DNA of 64,000 bases from Mycobacterium sp. 4858 (GTDB lineage: Bacteria > Actinomycetota > Actinomycetes > Mycobacteriales > Mycobacteriaceae). The position numbers and the translations under genes were made by a program. The stretch covers positions 2,103,482 through 2,167,481 of the forward strand of contig NZ_LT968776.1 in NCBI RefSeq assembly GCF_900240975.1, read 5' to 3'. Numbering within the stretch: the first letter of the stretch is position 1; each line of letters begins with the position of its first letter. The notes under the pieces were generated by a model. The model saw only the letters and a list, made by a program, of their open reading frames with translations, was not told the DNA's origin and searched no databases. This document shows, piece after piece, positions 1-8,478 of the stretch.

Positions 1-1
1 C

Positions 2-145
2 TGTGGGTCGACGTTCTACGACCGCTCCAAGAACAACAGCGGGGTGTGGCACGACGTCAAGACGTGTGGCAACGCCGCCAATCTGCGCGCCTCGCGGGCC
101 CGACGGCGCGGACGCGCAACGGGCTCGGCGGTTTCGCCACAGTAG
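2..145 (+). CDS. CGNR zinc-finger protein, C-terminal fragment (5' end outside window)
   Basis: The frame open from the window edge to the TAG at 143-145 encodes 47 residues. It begins with Cys-Gly and a Phe-Tyr-Asp-Arg-Ser stretch, then runs into TCGNAANLRASRARRR. The second Cys in CGN followed by an Arg-rich helix is the signature of the CGNR zinc finger, a C-terminal domain of a family of putative actinobacterial transcription regulators (established family knowledge). The upstream ABATE-type domain lies outside the window, so the full function cannot be judged. The frame ends soon after the motif, as is usual in the family. Confidence 0.7.
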   Translation, partial: CGSTFYDRSKNNSGVWHDVKTCGNAANLRASRARRRGRATGSAVSPQ

Positions 146-510
146 GCGTTACCGGTAGTAGAGGCCGCGCCGGATCACGGCCGGGTCAAGGGCGCGGTGC
201 CGTCAACAGCGCTCCATGCCCGGCCGCATGAGCGTCACGGTGGGGCGGGCACGGCGTGGGCTGCCGCGCAGCACCACCTGCAACGCGTCACAGGCGCGCG
301 CCTTGATCGGCGTCACCACATCGAGATTGGTAGGGCTCCGGCTGATCCAGGACGGCAGTGTTGCCACGGTTTCGACCCTTCCCTGTTCGGCCTGTGCGCC
401 GACTCATTGAATTGCACCCGGCCCGCTTTACCGATGCGCCGCGCCGCGGTAAACGCCGCGAAAAGCCGCATTGTGGCGCGACGCACATCCCCCGGCGCGG
501 GGGACGGCGG
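146..510. other. 365-bp stretch without a confident gene
   Basis: The stretch lies between the CGNR gene stop and the stop of the leftward SDR gene. The best candidate is a leftward frame at 203-367 with a GTG start (54 residues, containing TPIKARACDALQVVL and ending MRPGMERC). It has no recognised family and no clear ribosome binding site. A 90-residue leftward frame at 288-560 runs antisense into the SDR end and looks like a shadow. No terminator hairpin with a T-run was seen. Confidence 0.4.
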
Positions 511-1362
511 TCACAGTTTCCGCCAACCTCGGAAACGTCGCAGGTAGCCCGGCAAGCCACGCGCGGACAGCGATTTGGGCCAATCGTCGGCGCGGAAATA
601 CGCGTCGGTCCCGCCGTCGACGAAGATCACGCTGCCGCAGAGGAATTCGGCCGATTCGGACAGCATGAAACACATCCAGTCGGCCATGTGCCGCGCCTGG
701 CCGAAGCCACCGACCGGGACCGGGAACGACCGGACGGCCTTGGCCTGCCGCGGCGTCGCGAGCTGTTCTTCCAGCAACGGCGTCATGATGGCTCCGGGCG
801 CCAGGGCGTTCAAGCGCACTCCCGAGCCCGCCCATTCCGGCAGAACCGCGTGGCGCCGCACCCAACGACCGACGGCGATCTTCGACGCCGCATACATCAT
901 GGTCGGCGCGGCCGGACCGAACGGCCGCACCGATCGCAGCGCCTTGTCGCCGTCGTGCGCGAGGAAGGCCTTGACCGCTCGCGCCGGGACAAGGGGCACC
1001 GTCGTCGCCGAGTTGCTGGCCACTACGACGACTTTCGCGGATTCGGCCGCGGCCAGGGCCGGCCGCCAGGCGACCAGCGGCTCGACGACGCCGAAGAAGT
1101 TGACCTGGCCGATCTGGCGCAGCCGCTCTCGACCGGGGCTGGGCCCGAGGCCGGCGGCCAGGACCGCACCGTCGAGCTTGCCGCCCGCGGCCGCCAGCAC
1201 CCCGTCGGCGGCGCGCTTGCGCCCGGCCGGCGTCGACAGGTCCGCGACGATATCGGCGTCTTTGATGTCGACGCCGATCACGGTGTGTCCGTCGGACTTG
1301 AGCCGCTGCGCGGTCTCGTGGCCCATCCCGGAAGCCGACCCGGTGACCGCATAAGTGCCCAT
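511..1362 (-). CDS. SDR family oxidoreductase
   Basis: This is a 283-residue NAD(P)-dependent short-chain dehydrogenase. The N-terminal TGSASGMG loop (start MGTYAVTGSASGMG) matches the TGxxxGxG cofactor motif, with VGVDIKDAD following as an acidic strand-2 end suggesting NAD(H). The catalytic YxxxK is seen in MMYAASKIAVG with the preceding Ser in ASNSATT. The longest open frame begins at 1857, but its extra N-terminus lies antisense/out of frame over the DUF2127 gene, so the ATG at 1362 that opens the Rossmann strand was chosen. It is last of a leftward run, 35 bp after the DUF2127 gene. The C-terminus has a basic tail. The substrate is unknown; many mycobacterial homologues are annotated as hydroxysteroid dehydrogenases, which is only a family-level hint. 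Confidence 0.88.
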   Translation of the reverse strand: MGTYAVTGSASGMGHETAQRLKSDGHTVIGVDIKDADIVADLSTPAGRKRAADGVLAAAGGKLDGAVLAAGLGPSPGRERLRQIGQVNFFGVVEPLVAWRPALAAAESAKVVVVASNSATTVPLVPARAVKAFLAHDGDKALRSVRPFGPAAPTMMYAASKIAVGRWVRRHAVLPEWAGSGVRLNALAPGAIMTPLLEEQLATPRQAKAVRSFPVPVGGFGQARHMADWMCFMLSESAEFLCGSVIFVDGGTDAYFRADDWPKSLSARGLPGYLRRFRGWRKL

Positions 1363-1397
1363 CGCTCTGTTCTTACCAGTCGCGGCCGGGTCCGGCG

Positions 1398-2162
1398 TCA
1401 GGTTCCGGCGGCGGCCTTCTCGACGTCGAGCAGCTGCTCGCCGCGCCGTTCCTCGTCGTAGGCGGCGCGGCCGCCCCGCAGGCCGAACAGCCGCTTGGAG
1501 AACAACAGGTAGACGACGGCGGCCACGTTGATGGCGAAGGTGACCGCCCGGGTCATCGTGATGCCCCTGAACAGGTCGTGAACCTCCAGCGGCAGGAACA
1601 CCGAGGTGGCAATCACCGCGAAGTACTCGCCCCAGCGCTTCAGCAACCACAGGCCGACCCCTTCGACGACCTCCAGCAGCGCATAGGCGGCCAGCATCAA
1701 GGTCAGCAGGGCCAGGGTGGACGGCTTGGCGGCCAGCGCCTTCTCCAGTTCGTGCACGACCGTCATCTGATCGACCTTGAATCCGGCGGCGCGGAAGATC
1801 GGCAGGTCGCGTTCCAGCGTGGCCTGGATGGCGCCGCGCGCGCCGCGAAACTTCCACACCGCGTACGCGGCGAGCGCGATCACCACCGCCCGGAACAGGC
1901 GCTCGACCGCGAGGGTCCGGATGATGATGGCCTGACGTAAAGCCTTGCCGCGCATGATCATCGGCGCGTCTTCGGCGCGTCCCCGCCCGTGCGGTGAGCC
2001 CACGGTGAATTCACCGCAGCGCAGGCAGCGCCAGACTTCGCCCAGTGCGGTGGTGCCGCTCAGCCGGGCGGCGAGGTCCTGCTCGTCGGGGGCATAGGTG
2101 GCGTGGCCCGCGACCGCGCAGGTGACCAACTCCCACCGATTACCGCCCTGATCTTTGCGCAT
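1398..2162 (-). CDS. DUF2127 family membrane protein
   Basis: This 254-residue protein has a soluble N-terminal part with a Cys-x2-Cys pair (WRCLRCGEF, around residues 45-50) that could bind a metal. It continues with four hydrophobic segments: near residue 90 (AVVIALAAYAVW), 150 (LALLTLMLAAYALL), 180 (YFAVIATSVFLPL) and 210 (FAINVAAVVYLLF). The pattern, with GVGLWLLKRWGEYFAVI between segments, is that of DUF2127 membrane proteins, whose role is not established. It sits 54 bp after the MmgE/PrpD gene and 35 bp before the SDR gene, so co-transcription is likely. ATG start; the N-terminal Cys pair resembles a rubredoxin-like knuckle but is too small to call. Confidence 0.75.
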   Translation of the reverse strand: MRKDQGGNRWELVTCAVAGHATYAPDEQDLAARLSGTTALGEVWRCLRCGEFTVGSPHGRGRAEDAPMIMRGKALRQAIIIRTLAVERLFRAVVIALAAYAVWKFRGARGAIQATLERDLPIFRAAGFKVDQMTVVHELEKALAAKPSTLALLTLMLAAYALLEVVEGVGLWLLKRWGEYFAVIATSVFLPLEVHDLFRGITMTRAVTFAINVAAVVYLLFSKRLFGLRGGRAAYDEERRGEQLLDVEKAAAGT

Positions 2163-2216
2163 GGCCGATCATCGCACCGCCGGAAGCAGGCCATGCAAGG
2201 GGGCGCGCCCGGCACG

Positions 2217-3623
2217 TCAGAACCGGGGTTTGGTGCGCGGCCGTTGCGCCACGGGGCTCGCCGCGCCGAGCAGTGCGGCGAGGTCGGCCACGGGGATCTC
2301 GTCGAGGCGACCGACCGCCGTGACGATCTCGGTGCGCAACGTTTCGTCGCAGAAGGGTTCGGCCAGCCATTCGAACTTCTCCGCGACGCGTTCCCACGAC
2401 ATGGGCCGGGTCGGGGAGCCCTCGTAATCGGCTTGCTCGCGGGACAATTCCCGTCCGTCGCGGGTCTCCAGGTGCACCCGCGCCGCCGTGCGTTGCGGAT
2501 AGTCGGCGGTCAGGTCGGCGGCGGGTTTGACGGCGACACGCGTCAACAGCTCCTGTACGTCGTCGCGCAGGACCCGGTCGGTTTCCAGCTGTTCGGGGCC
2601 CACCCCGCCGTCGAGCAGCGCCACCGCACTGAGGTATTTGAGGTTGTAGTCGGCCTGCTCTTTGGTGCGTGGGTCGTCCTTGCCCCCGTAGGCTCCCCCG
2701 CCGGCGAAGTCGTATGCGCCCTGGAAGACGTCGAGCGTCACCCGCGCGACGTCCGCACCGCGCAGGTCGTTTTCGGTGCGCAGGGCCAAGATCGCATCGA
2801 TGACCACCTGCCCGTGGATCAGGGAGCAGTACTGCTTGAGGTAGGTCTGTTCCACGCAGGTGAGCCGCCGGTCGCCGGTCGCGAGGTCGATGGGCTGGCC
2901 GAACAGCTGCACCAGGCCGTGCGGGCCCTCGAACAGCGGCTTCGGCCCGGTGACGCCACGGGCGGCCAGCATGGTCGCGTAGACGGCGCGCATGCCGGTG
3001 ATGGCCGGTGAGATGCCCTTCCAATTCGAGACCGGTTCGGCGTGCACCGTCGCCAACGACACGTTGTCGGTCGCGGCGGCCGCGATGGCGTTGGCGGTTT
3101 GCTCGACGCTCAGCCCCAGCAGCTTGGCCGTGCCGGCCGCGACCGAGATCGACAGCTGCAACGCGTGATTGAGGCCGCGCGCCATCACCGGCACCTGGGA
3201 ACTGAACCGGCATTGCACCTCGTAGGCGACCGCCAGCGCCAACAGGAAATCGGCTCCGCTGGCGCCGGTGTGCTCGGCGACGGCCAGCACGGCACCGAAG
3301 TTGTCGGCGGGATGGCACAGGCCTCCGGCCGTCAGATAGGTGTCGAGCAGGTCGGGATAGCGCACCAGCACCGCGTTGAAAAATGCGGCCTGGTCCACCG
3401 ATGCGCGTCCGCCGCCCACCAAGGTGGCGGTGGGGACGCCGCTGAACTGGCCGGTGTGGTCGCGGATCGTCCCGACGAGTTCGCCGTCCAGGGAGCCGAC
3501 CGCGCAGGCGATGCTGTCGAGGACGTTGCGCTTCATCAGCGCGCGCGGCGCTCCCGTCAGGTCGGTCGGCCGCGCGCCGACGACGAATTCGGCCAGCTCG
3601 TCCACGACGTGGTTGTGTGCCAT
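2217..3623 (-). CDS. MmgE/PrpD family protein
   Basis: The 468-residue product belongs to the MmgE/PrpD superfamily, which includes 2-methylcitrate dehydratase and cis-aconitate decarboxylase. Support comes from the N-terminal helix with LKRNVLDSIACAVGSLDG-like text (ALMKRNVLDSIACAVGS), the GGGRAS stretch, HPADNFGAVLAVAE, and the GPKPLFEGPHGLVQLFG segment where family members carry an F-E-G-x2-G motif. An open frame runs on to 3788, but the ATG at 3623 gives the family's usual length and opens with a typical N-terminal helix. It lies 94 bp downstream of the LysR gene on the same strand. The exact substrate (methylcitrate, aconitate or another hydroxy acid) cannot be told; no partner propionate genes (prpC, prpB) are visible. 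Confidence 0.87.
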   Translation of the reverse strand: MAHNHVVDELAEFVVGARPTDLTGAPRALMKRNVLDSIACAVGSLDGELVGTIRDHTGQFSGVPTATLVGGGRASVDQAAFFNAVLVRYPDLLDTYLTAGGLCHPADNFGAVLAVAEHTGASGADFLLALAVAYEVQCRFSSQVPVMARGLNHALQLSISVAAGTAKLLGLSVEQTANAIAAAATDNVSLATVHAEPVSNWKGISPAITGMRAVYATMLAARGVTGPKPLFEGPHGLVQLFGQPIDLATGDRRLTCVEQTYLKQYCSLIHGQVVIDAILALRTENDLRGADVARVTLDVFQGAYDFAGGGAYGGKDDPRTKEQADYNLKYLSAVALLDGGVGPEQLETDRVLRDDVQELLTRVAVKPAADLTADYPQRTAARVHLETRDGRELSREQADYEGSPTRPMSWERVAEKFEWLAEPFCDETLRTEIVTAVGRLDEIPVADLAALLGAASPVAQRPRTKPRF

Positions 3624-3717
3624 GACTTTTCGCCTCCCGAGCCGCGTTATCTTCACCCAAGCGCAGCGCCGGCCCGCCGTCCAGGACCGCTCTCCTACCA
3701 GTGTTCGGTGCGAGTTC

Positions 3718-4647
3718 TCACCGCAGGTGGGGGTCGTCGGACGGTGCCCACCACGGCACGGCTGGAGGGGCCGGCCAGTCGCGGGCACGCGCGACCGCCA
3801 GCAGCGCGTCCACGGCGCCGCGCACCCCGGTGCGGTCGTCGTCCCGGCGGTGCAGCAGCGACCACGTCCAGAGCGGCACCGGTTCGGCGACGGGACGCTG
3901 ACCCAGGCTGGGCGGGAGGGCCACGGTGTGGCGCTTCGGTGACGCGAGCACGGCCGCGCCGATCCTGCGCACGTGGGCGTAGAACGCGTCCCCGGTGATG
4001 CCGCCGTCGTCGATGGACACGACGCGGGCGCCGGTGGCGGCGGCGAACTCCTTGGCGTATCGATTCCACGATGACCATGCCGACTCGTCCGCGTCTACGA
4101 GCACGCTGATCCGTTGCGCCACAATGGGTTCCGTCGAGCTGAGGCCCGGGCCGACGGCGTGCAGCGGCTCGGTCCGCAGCAGGTGTGCCGTCAGACCCCG
4201 CTCCTCGGCCTGGCTCGCGGTGACCCACGCCAGCGCGATGTCGAGGGTGCCCTCGGCCACCCGGTCGGCCTGGGCGTGCGACGGCAGCACCCAGTCGTCG
4301 AGCCGCAGGTCCGCCGCGCTCCCCAGCAGGGTGGTGATGTCGTCGGGAAGCCAGCTGACGTAGCCCAGGCGCACCGGCGCGCTGCACGCGCCCGCCCGCT
4401 GCAGCCGGGCCCTGGCGTCGTCGGCCAGCGACAGGATCCGGCGCGCGTCCGGAAGGAGGGTGCGTCCGGCCTCGGTCAGCCGGACGCTGCGCCGGTCCCG
4501 CACGAACAGGCCGGCGCCCAGCTCGCGCTCCAGCGCGATGATCTGTTGCGACAGGGCCGGTCCGGAGATGTGCACGCGTTGCGCGGCTCGGCCGAAGTGC
4601 AGCTCCTCGGCGACGGCCACGAAGTAGCGCAACTGCCGCAGTTCCAT
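3718..4647 (-). CDS. LysR family transcriptional regulator
   Basis: The 309-residue protein begins with the LysR winged helix-turn-helix: MELRQLRYFVAVAEELHFGR, then AAQRVHISGPALSQQIIALE and a wing ending LTEAG. The remaining two thirds form the periplasmic-binding-like effector domain (VRLGYVSWLPDD; LDIALAWV). LysR regulators usually act with a small ligand on a divergent or downstream gene. The gene starts 10 bp after the IclR stop on the same strand, and precedes MmgE/PrpD by 94 bp, so it may control the MmgE-DUF2127-SDR run. Two regulators of different families back to back is unusual. No divergent partner is adjacent, so its own operator cannot be placed. Confidence 0.92.
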   Translation of the reverse strand: MELRQLRYFVAVAEELHFGRAAQRVHISGPALSQQIIALERELGAGLFVRDRRSVRLTEAGRTLLPDARRILSLADDARARLQRAGACSAPVRLGYVSWLPDDITTLLGSAADLRLDDWVLPSHAQADRVAEGTLDIALAWVTASQAEERGLTAHLLRTEPLHAVGPGLSSTEPIVAQRISVLVDADESAWSSWNRYAKEFAAATGARVVSIDDGGITGDAFYAHVRRIGAAVLASPKRHTVALPPSLGQRPVAEPVPLWTWSLLHRRDDDRTGVRGAVDALLAVARARDWPAPPAVPWWAPSDDPHLR

Positions 4648-4656
4648 AGGCGGAGC

Positions 4657-5574
4657 CTAGACCGCGCGGCCGACCCCATCCGGTCGAGGCGGGGCCAGGC
4701 TGATCGCCGCCGTTTCGTCGGTCAACTGCTTGCCGATGGCCCGGATCTGCCGCGCCGACAACGGACACAGCGGGTGCACGGCCACCATGAGGGCGACGTG
4801 TCGTTCGTCGAAAACCGGTGCGGCGATGGTCACCACGGGTTGCTTGCGGCGACCCGGGTTGTCGTCGGAGAGGAACCCTATGGTGGTGAACTCGTCGAGC
4901 AACTGATCCACGATGTGCCGCACCGGCGTGGGCATCTCAGCGCTGTCCAACGTGCCGACCACCTGCACCGCCTGGGCGAGCGCGGGCGTGGTCCAGTCGA
5001 CGTCGAATCCCCGCTCACGGGTGTGCTGCAGCACCCGTTCCAGGCGCCGGGTGCGATCGGGGTTGTTGCCGACGCCACGGCGGATCCACGCGCGTTGTTC
5101 CTCCTCGTCGTCCCAGGCGGCGAGCGCCACCCCGAAGGGCGGGGCGTAGGGGATGCGGTCGCCAGGGATTCCGGACGGCGGGGCGGCGGGCTGGCCCTCG
5201 AATGCGGTGACCACCAACGAATCCCCGAATCGCTCGACCACGGAGCAGCCGTAGCCGATCTGCCGCGACAATCGCAGGGCCGCGGAACGGGCCGCATGCG
5301 CGAGCGGCCGGGCGGTGTCGGTGCGCGCCGCCACGACGGCCAGCGCGGGGCCCAGCGTGAACGTCTTGGCGACCGGATCGCGGCTGGCCCACCCCCGGTC
5401 GCACAGCGTCTTGAGGATCGCGTGCGCCGTCGCCTGCGTGAGATCGAGCTCGCGCACGATGTCGGAGAACCGCAGCCGCGCGTTTGAAGACCGGGCCAGG
5501 AGCTCGACGACGTCGAGCACCCGGGCGGTCGGCGCAGACGTCGCTCCCCGAATGGCTTGACTCCCCTGCCGCAC
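4657..5574 (-). CDS. IclR family transcriptional regulator
   Basis: The 305-residue protein carries an N-terminal winged helix (VLDVVELLARSS; FSDIVRELDLTQATAHAILKTL, residues about 17-60) followed by the IclR effector domain with PYAPPFGVALAAW and GFLSDDN. The C-terminal part ends in PLSARQIRAIGKQL. IclR proteins are ligand-responsive repressors or activators of small catabolic operons. The GTG at 5574 is chosen because the divergent gene at 5659 limits the upstream region; no good ribosome site is visible, so a leaderless transcript is possible. Repeats at 5594-5622 between it and the SnoaL/SDR pair are the likely binding site, so it probably controls that pair and itself. Confidence 0.9.
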   Translation of the reverse strand: MRQGSQAIRGATSAPTARVLDVVELLARSSNARLRFSDIVRELDLTQATAHAILKTLCDRGWASRDPVAKTFTLGPALAVVAARTDTARPLAHAARSAALRLSRQIGYGCSVVERFGDSLVVTAFEGQPAAPPSGIPGDRIPYAPPFGVALAAWDDEEEQRAWIRRGVGNNPDRTRRLERVLQHTRERGFDVDWTTPALAQAVQVVGTLDSAEMPTPVRHIVDQLLDEFTTIGFLSDDNPGRRKQPVVTIAAPVFDERHVALMVAVHPLCPLSARQIRAIGKQLTDETAAISLAPPRPDGVGRAV

Positions 5575-5593
5575 GCTTTAGAGTGAGACGAAC

Positions 5594-5622
5594 ATTCGAG
5601 AGTCTATATCGAGTATTCGAGA
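5594..5622. promoter_or_regulatory. Direct repeats in the IclR/SnoaL divergent promoter (candidate IclR operator)
   Basis: The octamer ATTCGAGA occurs at 5594-5601 and again at 5615-5622, a spacing of 21 bp or two helical turns, with a third TCGAG at 5609-5613. The whole divergent gap is only 84 bp. Two same-face repeats in such a place suggest cooperative binding of one regulator. Assignment to the adjacent IclR protein is inference. Confidence 0.5.
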
Positions 5623-5658
5623 AAGTAACTGTGTTGCGCGCTGCGGTGAAGACCTGCC

Positions 5659-6075
5659 ATGACCGAACGTGATGACCGCCAGGACATCTCCGAATTGCTG
5701 GTGCGCTACGCCACCGGGATCGACCGGCGCGACTGGCCGCTGTTTCGCACGGTGTTCACCGCGGACTGCCAGCTCGACTACGGCGTGATCGGGTCGTGGA
5801 CCGGGGTCGACGCCGCCACGGACTTCATGGCACAGGTGCACGCCTTGGCGGGACACACGCTGCACCGCCTGACCAACCAGGCGATCACGGTCGACGGCGA
5901 CACGGCCACGGCGCGCACCTATCTCGACGGCCTGATCATGGCCGCCGACAACGACTCCGGCGTCAACGCGATCGGCTTCTACGACGACGAGATCGTGCGC
6001 ACCCCCGACGGGTGGCGCATCGCCCGCCGGCGCTACACCCAGGTGCGCCTGACGACGGTCGGGGCCGGCGAATGA
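5659..6075 (+). CDS. SnoaL-like / nuclear transport factor 2 family protein
   Basis: The 138-residue protein matches the small cone-shaped SnoaL/NTF2 fold: DISELLVRYATGIDRRDWPLFRTVF at the start (helix pair with the conserved W/F), DCQLDYG, then TLHRLTNQAITVDGDTATART and a C-terminal DGWRIARRRYTQV strand. Family members are isomerases, cyclases, dehydratases or small-molecule-binding proteins, and most actinobacterial copies are uncharacterised. The stop overlaps the next gene's ATG by 4 bp (ATGA), showing translational coupling to an SDR. The ATG at 5659 follows a GAAGACCTGCC leader. The adjacent IclR is the likely regulator. Confidence 0.85.
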   Translation: MTERDDRQDISELLVRYATGIDRRDWPLFRTVFTADCQLDYGVIGSWTGVDAATDFMAQVHALAGHTLHRLTNQAITVDGDTATARTYLDGLIMAADNDSGVNAIGFYDDEIVRTPDGWRIARRRYTQVRLTTVGAGE

Positions 6076-6890
6076 CGTTCGCAGCCAAGTACGGACCCTG
6101 GGCGGTGGTGGCCGGGGCCTCAGACGGGGTGGGCGCGGCGTTCGCCCGCGGCCTCGCCGAGCGCGGCGTCAACGTGGTGCTCATCGCCCGCCGGCAAGCC
6201 GTCCTCGAGGACGTCGCGGCCGGGATTCGCGACGACACGTCGGCGTCCACGCGGACCCTCGCCATCGATCTCGCCGAACCGGGTGCGGCGGCGGCGATCG
6301 CCGCGGCGACAGGCGACCTCGCGATCGGCTTCCTCGCGTACTGCGCGGGGGCCGACCCGAACTTCGAGCCGTTTCTCGCCAACCCGATCGAAACCGCCGA
6401 GGCGCTGGTGCGACGCAACTGCATGGTGCCGATGCAGCTGTGCCACCACTTCGCCGCCGGCATGGTCGAGCGGGGGCGCGGCGGGATCGTGCTGTTCGGG
6501 TCGGGCGCCGGCCTGGCCGGGGGGGCCAACATGGTGGCCTACGGCGCGTCGAAGGCGTTCGACATGGTCTTCGCCGAGGCGCTGTGGGCCGAGTTGCACG
6601 ACAAGGGGGTCGACGTCCTGGGCCTCATCCTGGGGAAGACCGATACGCCCGCCCTGCGGCAACTCGAACACAGCCGCGGGCAGATCGGTTCGCTCGACGA
6701 GGTACCGCCAGGCGCGGCCGCCGTGGCGGACGTCATCGCCGAGGCCTTCGAGAACCTGGGCAACGGACCGACCCTGATGGTCGGCGACATGATGCGCGCC
6801 GCCGAACAAATGTTGGCCTCGCTAACCCGCAACCAAGCCGTCGCACTGTTCGCCCAGGCCGCGGCCGCCGCCATGGGGCCGGGGAAATAG
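6072..6890 (+). CDS. SDR family NAD(P)-dependent oxidoreductase
   Basis: The 272-residue protein is a short-chain dehydrogenase: VVAGASDGVGAAFARGLAE at the N-terminus (GxxxGxG variant), NVVLIARR, and the catalytic AYGASKAFDM. The cofactor strand ends in an Arg-Arg pair, which fits NADP(H). A longer frame begins at 5796, but that part is out-of-frame SnoaL sequence; the ATG at 6072 overlaps the SnoaL stop by 4 bp and gives the normal family length. It presumably acts in the same pathway as the SnoaL-like protein. Substrate unknown. Confidence 0.9.
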   Translation: MTFAAKYGPWAVVAGASDGVGAAFARGLAERGVNVVLIARRQAVLEDVAAGIRDDTSASTRTLAIDLAEPGAAAAIAAATGDLAIGFLAYCAGADPNFEPFLANPIETAEALVRRNCMVPMQLCHHFAAGMVERGRGGIVLFGSGAGLAGGANMVAYGASKAFDMVFAEALWAELHDKGVDVLGLILGKTDTPALRQLEHSRGQIGSLDEVPPGAAAVADVIAEAFENLGNGPTLMVGDMMRAAEQMLASLTRNQAVALFAQAAAAAMGPGK

Positions 6891-7154
6891 CGGGAACCTC
6901 GCCCGCCCGCGGCTCGTCGTACTGCGTAGGAACCTGATTCCGGGCCCAAAGGTTTGCCAAACTTCGGAATCTGGGTGCCCTAACTTTTCGCTGGCGCCCC
7001 CCTGGCCAGCAAAGATGATTGCCGGCGCCGAGCCATCTTCGGCTGTCGACCACGTTGCTGGCGACGGGCTGCGCGGGTAACTTGGGTAGGCGGTTCGGCA
7101 TGGCAAACCTAACCTCACTACGTCGGTACAGTCGCCACCCCTCCGTATCGAAGG

Positions 7155-8444
7155 ATGACGATGCTCGCCACAGACAGGCCCGCCGCGGTCACCACGGCAG
7201 AACGCTCCCGGCGGCGCACCCTGACCCGGTCCGGACTGATCACCGCGGCGTTCGTCGCACCGGCGCTGGTGATCCGCGTCGCCGGGTTGCACCCCGACCC
7301 GGTCATCGCCCTCATCACCTTCGGCGCCGCGGTGGTGTCGGCCAGCTTCCTGCTGGCCTGGGCGGCCGAAGCCGCGCAGATCGATGTCTCCGGCGGGATG
7401 GCGACCGCGGTGCTGGCGCTGATCGCGGTGCTGCCCGAGTACGCCGTCGACCTGTATTACGCGTACGTGTCCGGCCACAACGCGGATTACACGCAATACG
7501 CCGCCGCCAACATGACCGGGTCCAACCGGCTGCTGATGGGTCTCGGTTGGCCCGTCGTCGTACTGGTCAGCATCGTGGTGGCGCGCAAGGCCGGCAACGC
7601 GAAGGCCACCGGCTTGGCGCTGCAACCGACCAATCGCGTCGAACTCGGATTCCTGCTGATCGCCGGCGTCATCGCGTTCGCGATACCGGCGAGCGGCCAG
7701 ATCCACTTCGGTCTGGGCTTGGTGCTGTTGGCGTGGTTCGGGTTCTACCTCTACAAAGTGAGCCACGGCGACGTGGAGGAGCCCGACCTGATCGGGACCG
7801 CCGCCGCCCTGGGGGAGCTGCCCGATCGCGGGCGGCGGATCGTCGTGGTCGGGCTCTTCCTGGCCTCCGGCGCGGTGATCCTGTTGTGCGCCAAGCCGTT
7901 CGCCGACAACCTCGTCGCCGCAGGTACCGAGCTCGGCATCGACCGCTTCCTGCTGGTTCAATGGCTCGCCCCGCTCGCTTCCGAGGCCCCGGAGTTCATC
8001 GTCGCGACCATCTTCGCCGCCCGGGGCAAGGGCACCGCGGCCATCGCCACCCTGATCTCCTCCAAGGTCAACCAGTGGACGCTGCTGATCGGGTCCCTGC
8101 CGGTCGCCCACCTGCTGGGCGGCGGCGGATTCTCGCTACAGCTCGACCAGCGTCAGGTGGAGGAAGTGTTGCTCACGGCCACCCAAACCATGATGGGGGT
8201 GGCGCTGTTGTTGGCGCTGCGGTTCCACCGCGCCGCGGCGTGCACGCTGTTGGGCCTGTTCGTCGTGCAGTTCCCCATCGCCTCGACCCATGGCCGGCTG
8301 CTGCTCTGCGGCGCCTACACCGCGGTGGCCATCGTCGCGCTGATCCGAAACCGGCGGCATCTGGCGGCCACCGTGCGGGCGCCGTTCTTCGGCACGGCAA
8401 TCCGCCACAGCGGCCATCCCCACCATCAGGTGCCGGACCCCTAA
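7155..8444 (+). CDS. Sodium/calcium-exchanger-type (CaCA superfamily) membrane transporter
   Basis: The 429-residue protein has about eleven hydrophobic segments and two related signature regions: VLPEYAVDLYYAY with ANMTGSNRLLMGLGWPVVVL in the first half and LASEAPEFIVATIFAARGKG with SSKVNQWTLL in the second. The acidic residues in LPE and APE with a following G/S-N signature are the alpha-repeats of the CaCA superfamily, which move Ca2+ or other cations against Na+ or H+. The first ATG (7155) and a second at 7161 are both usable; the leader GAAGGATGACG provides a ribosome site. The 264-bp upstream region holds no gene. Ion specificity cannot be read from sequence. Confidence 0.85.
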   Translation: MTMLATDRPAAVTTAERSRRRTLTRSGLITAAFVAPALVIRVAGLHPDPVIALITFGAAVVSASFLLAWAAEAAQIDVSGGMATAVLALIAVLPEYAVDLYYAYVSGHNADYTQYAAANMTGSNRLLMGLGWPVVVLVSIVVARKAGNAKATGLALQPTNRVELGFLLIAGVIAFAIPASGQIHFGLGLVLLAWFGFYLYKVSHGDVEEPDLIGTAAALGELPDRGRRIVVVGLFLASGAVILLCAKPFADNLVAAGTELGIDRFLLVQWLAPLASEAPEFIVATIFAARGKGTAAIATLISSKVNQWTLLIGSLPVAHLLGGGGFSLQLDQRQVEEVLLTATQTMMGVALLLALRFHRAAACTLLGLFVVQFPIASTHGRLLLCGAYTAVAIVALIRNRRHLAATVRAPFFGTAIRHSGHPHHQVPDP

Positions 8445-8478
8445 CTGCCCGCGGCCACCCCCCGTATACCGTCCAGAT

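Noticed and set aside
203..367. 54-residue leftward frame
   Set aside because: No family, no ribosome binding site and a GTG start only; recorded as a possibility in the gap note but not called as a gene.
7101..7120. Iron-box (IdeR) like half-site AACCTAACC upstream of the CaCA transporter
   Set aside because: Only one half-site is present, with no matching inverted half; too weak to call.
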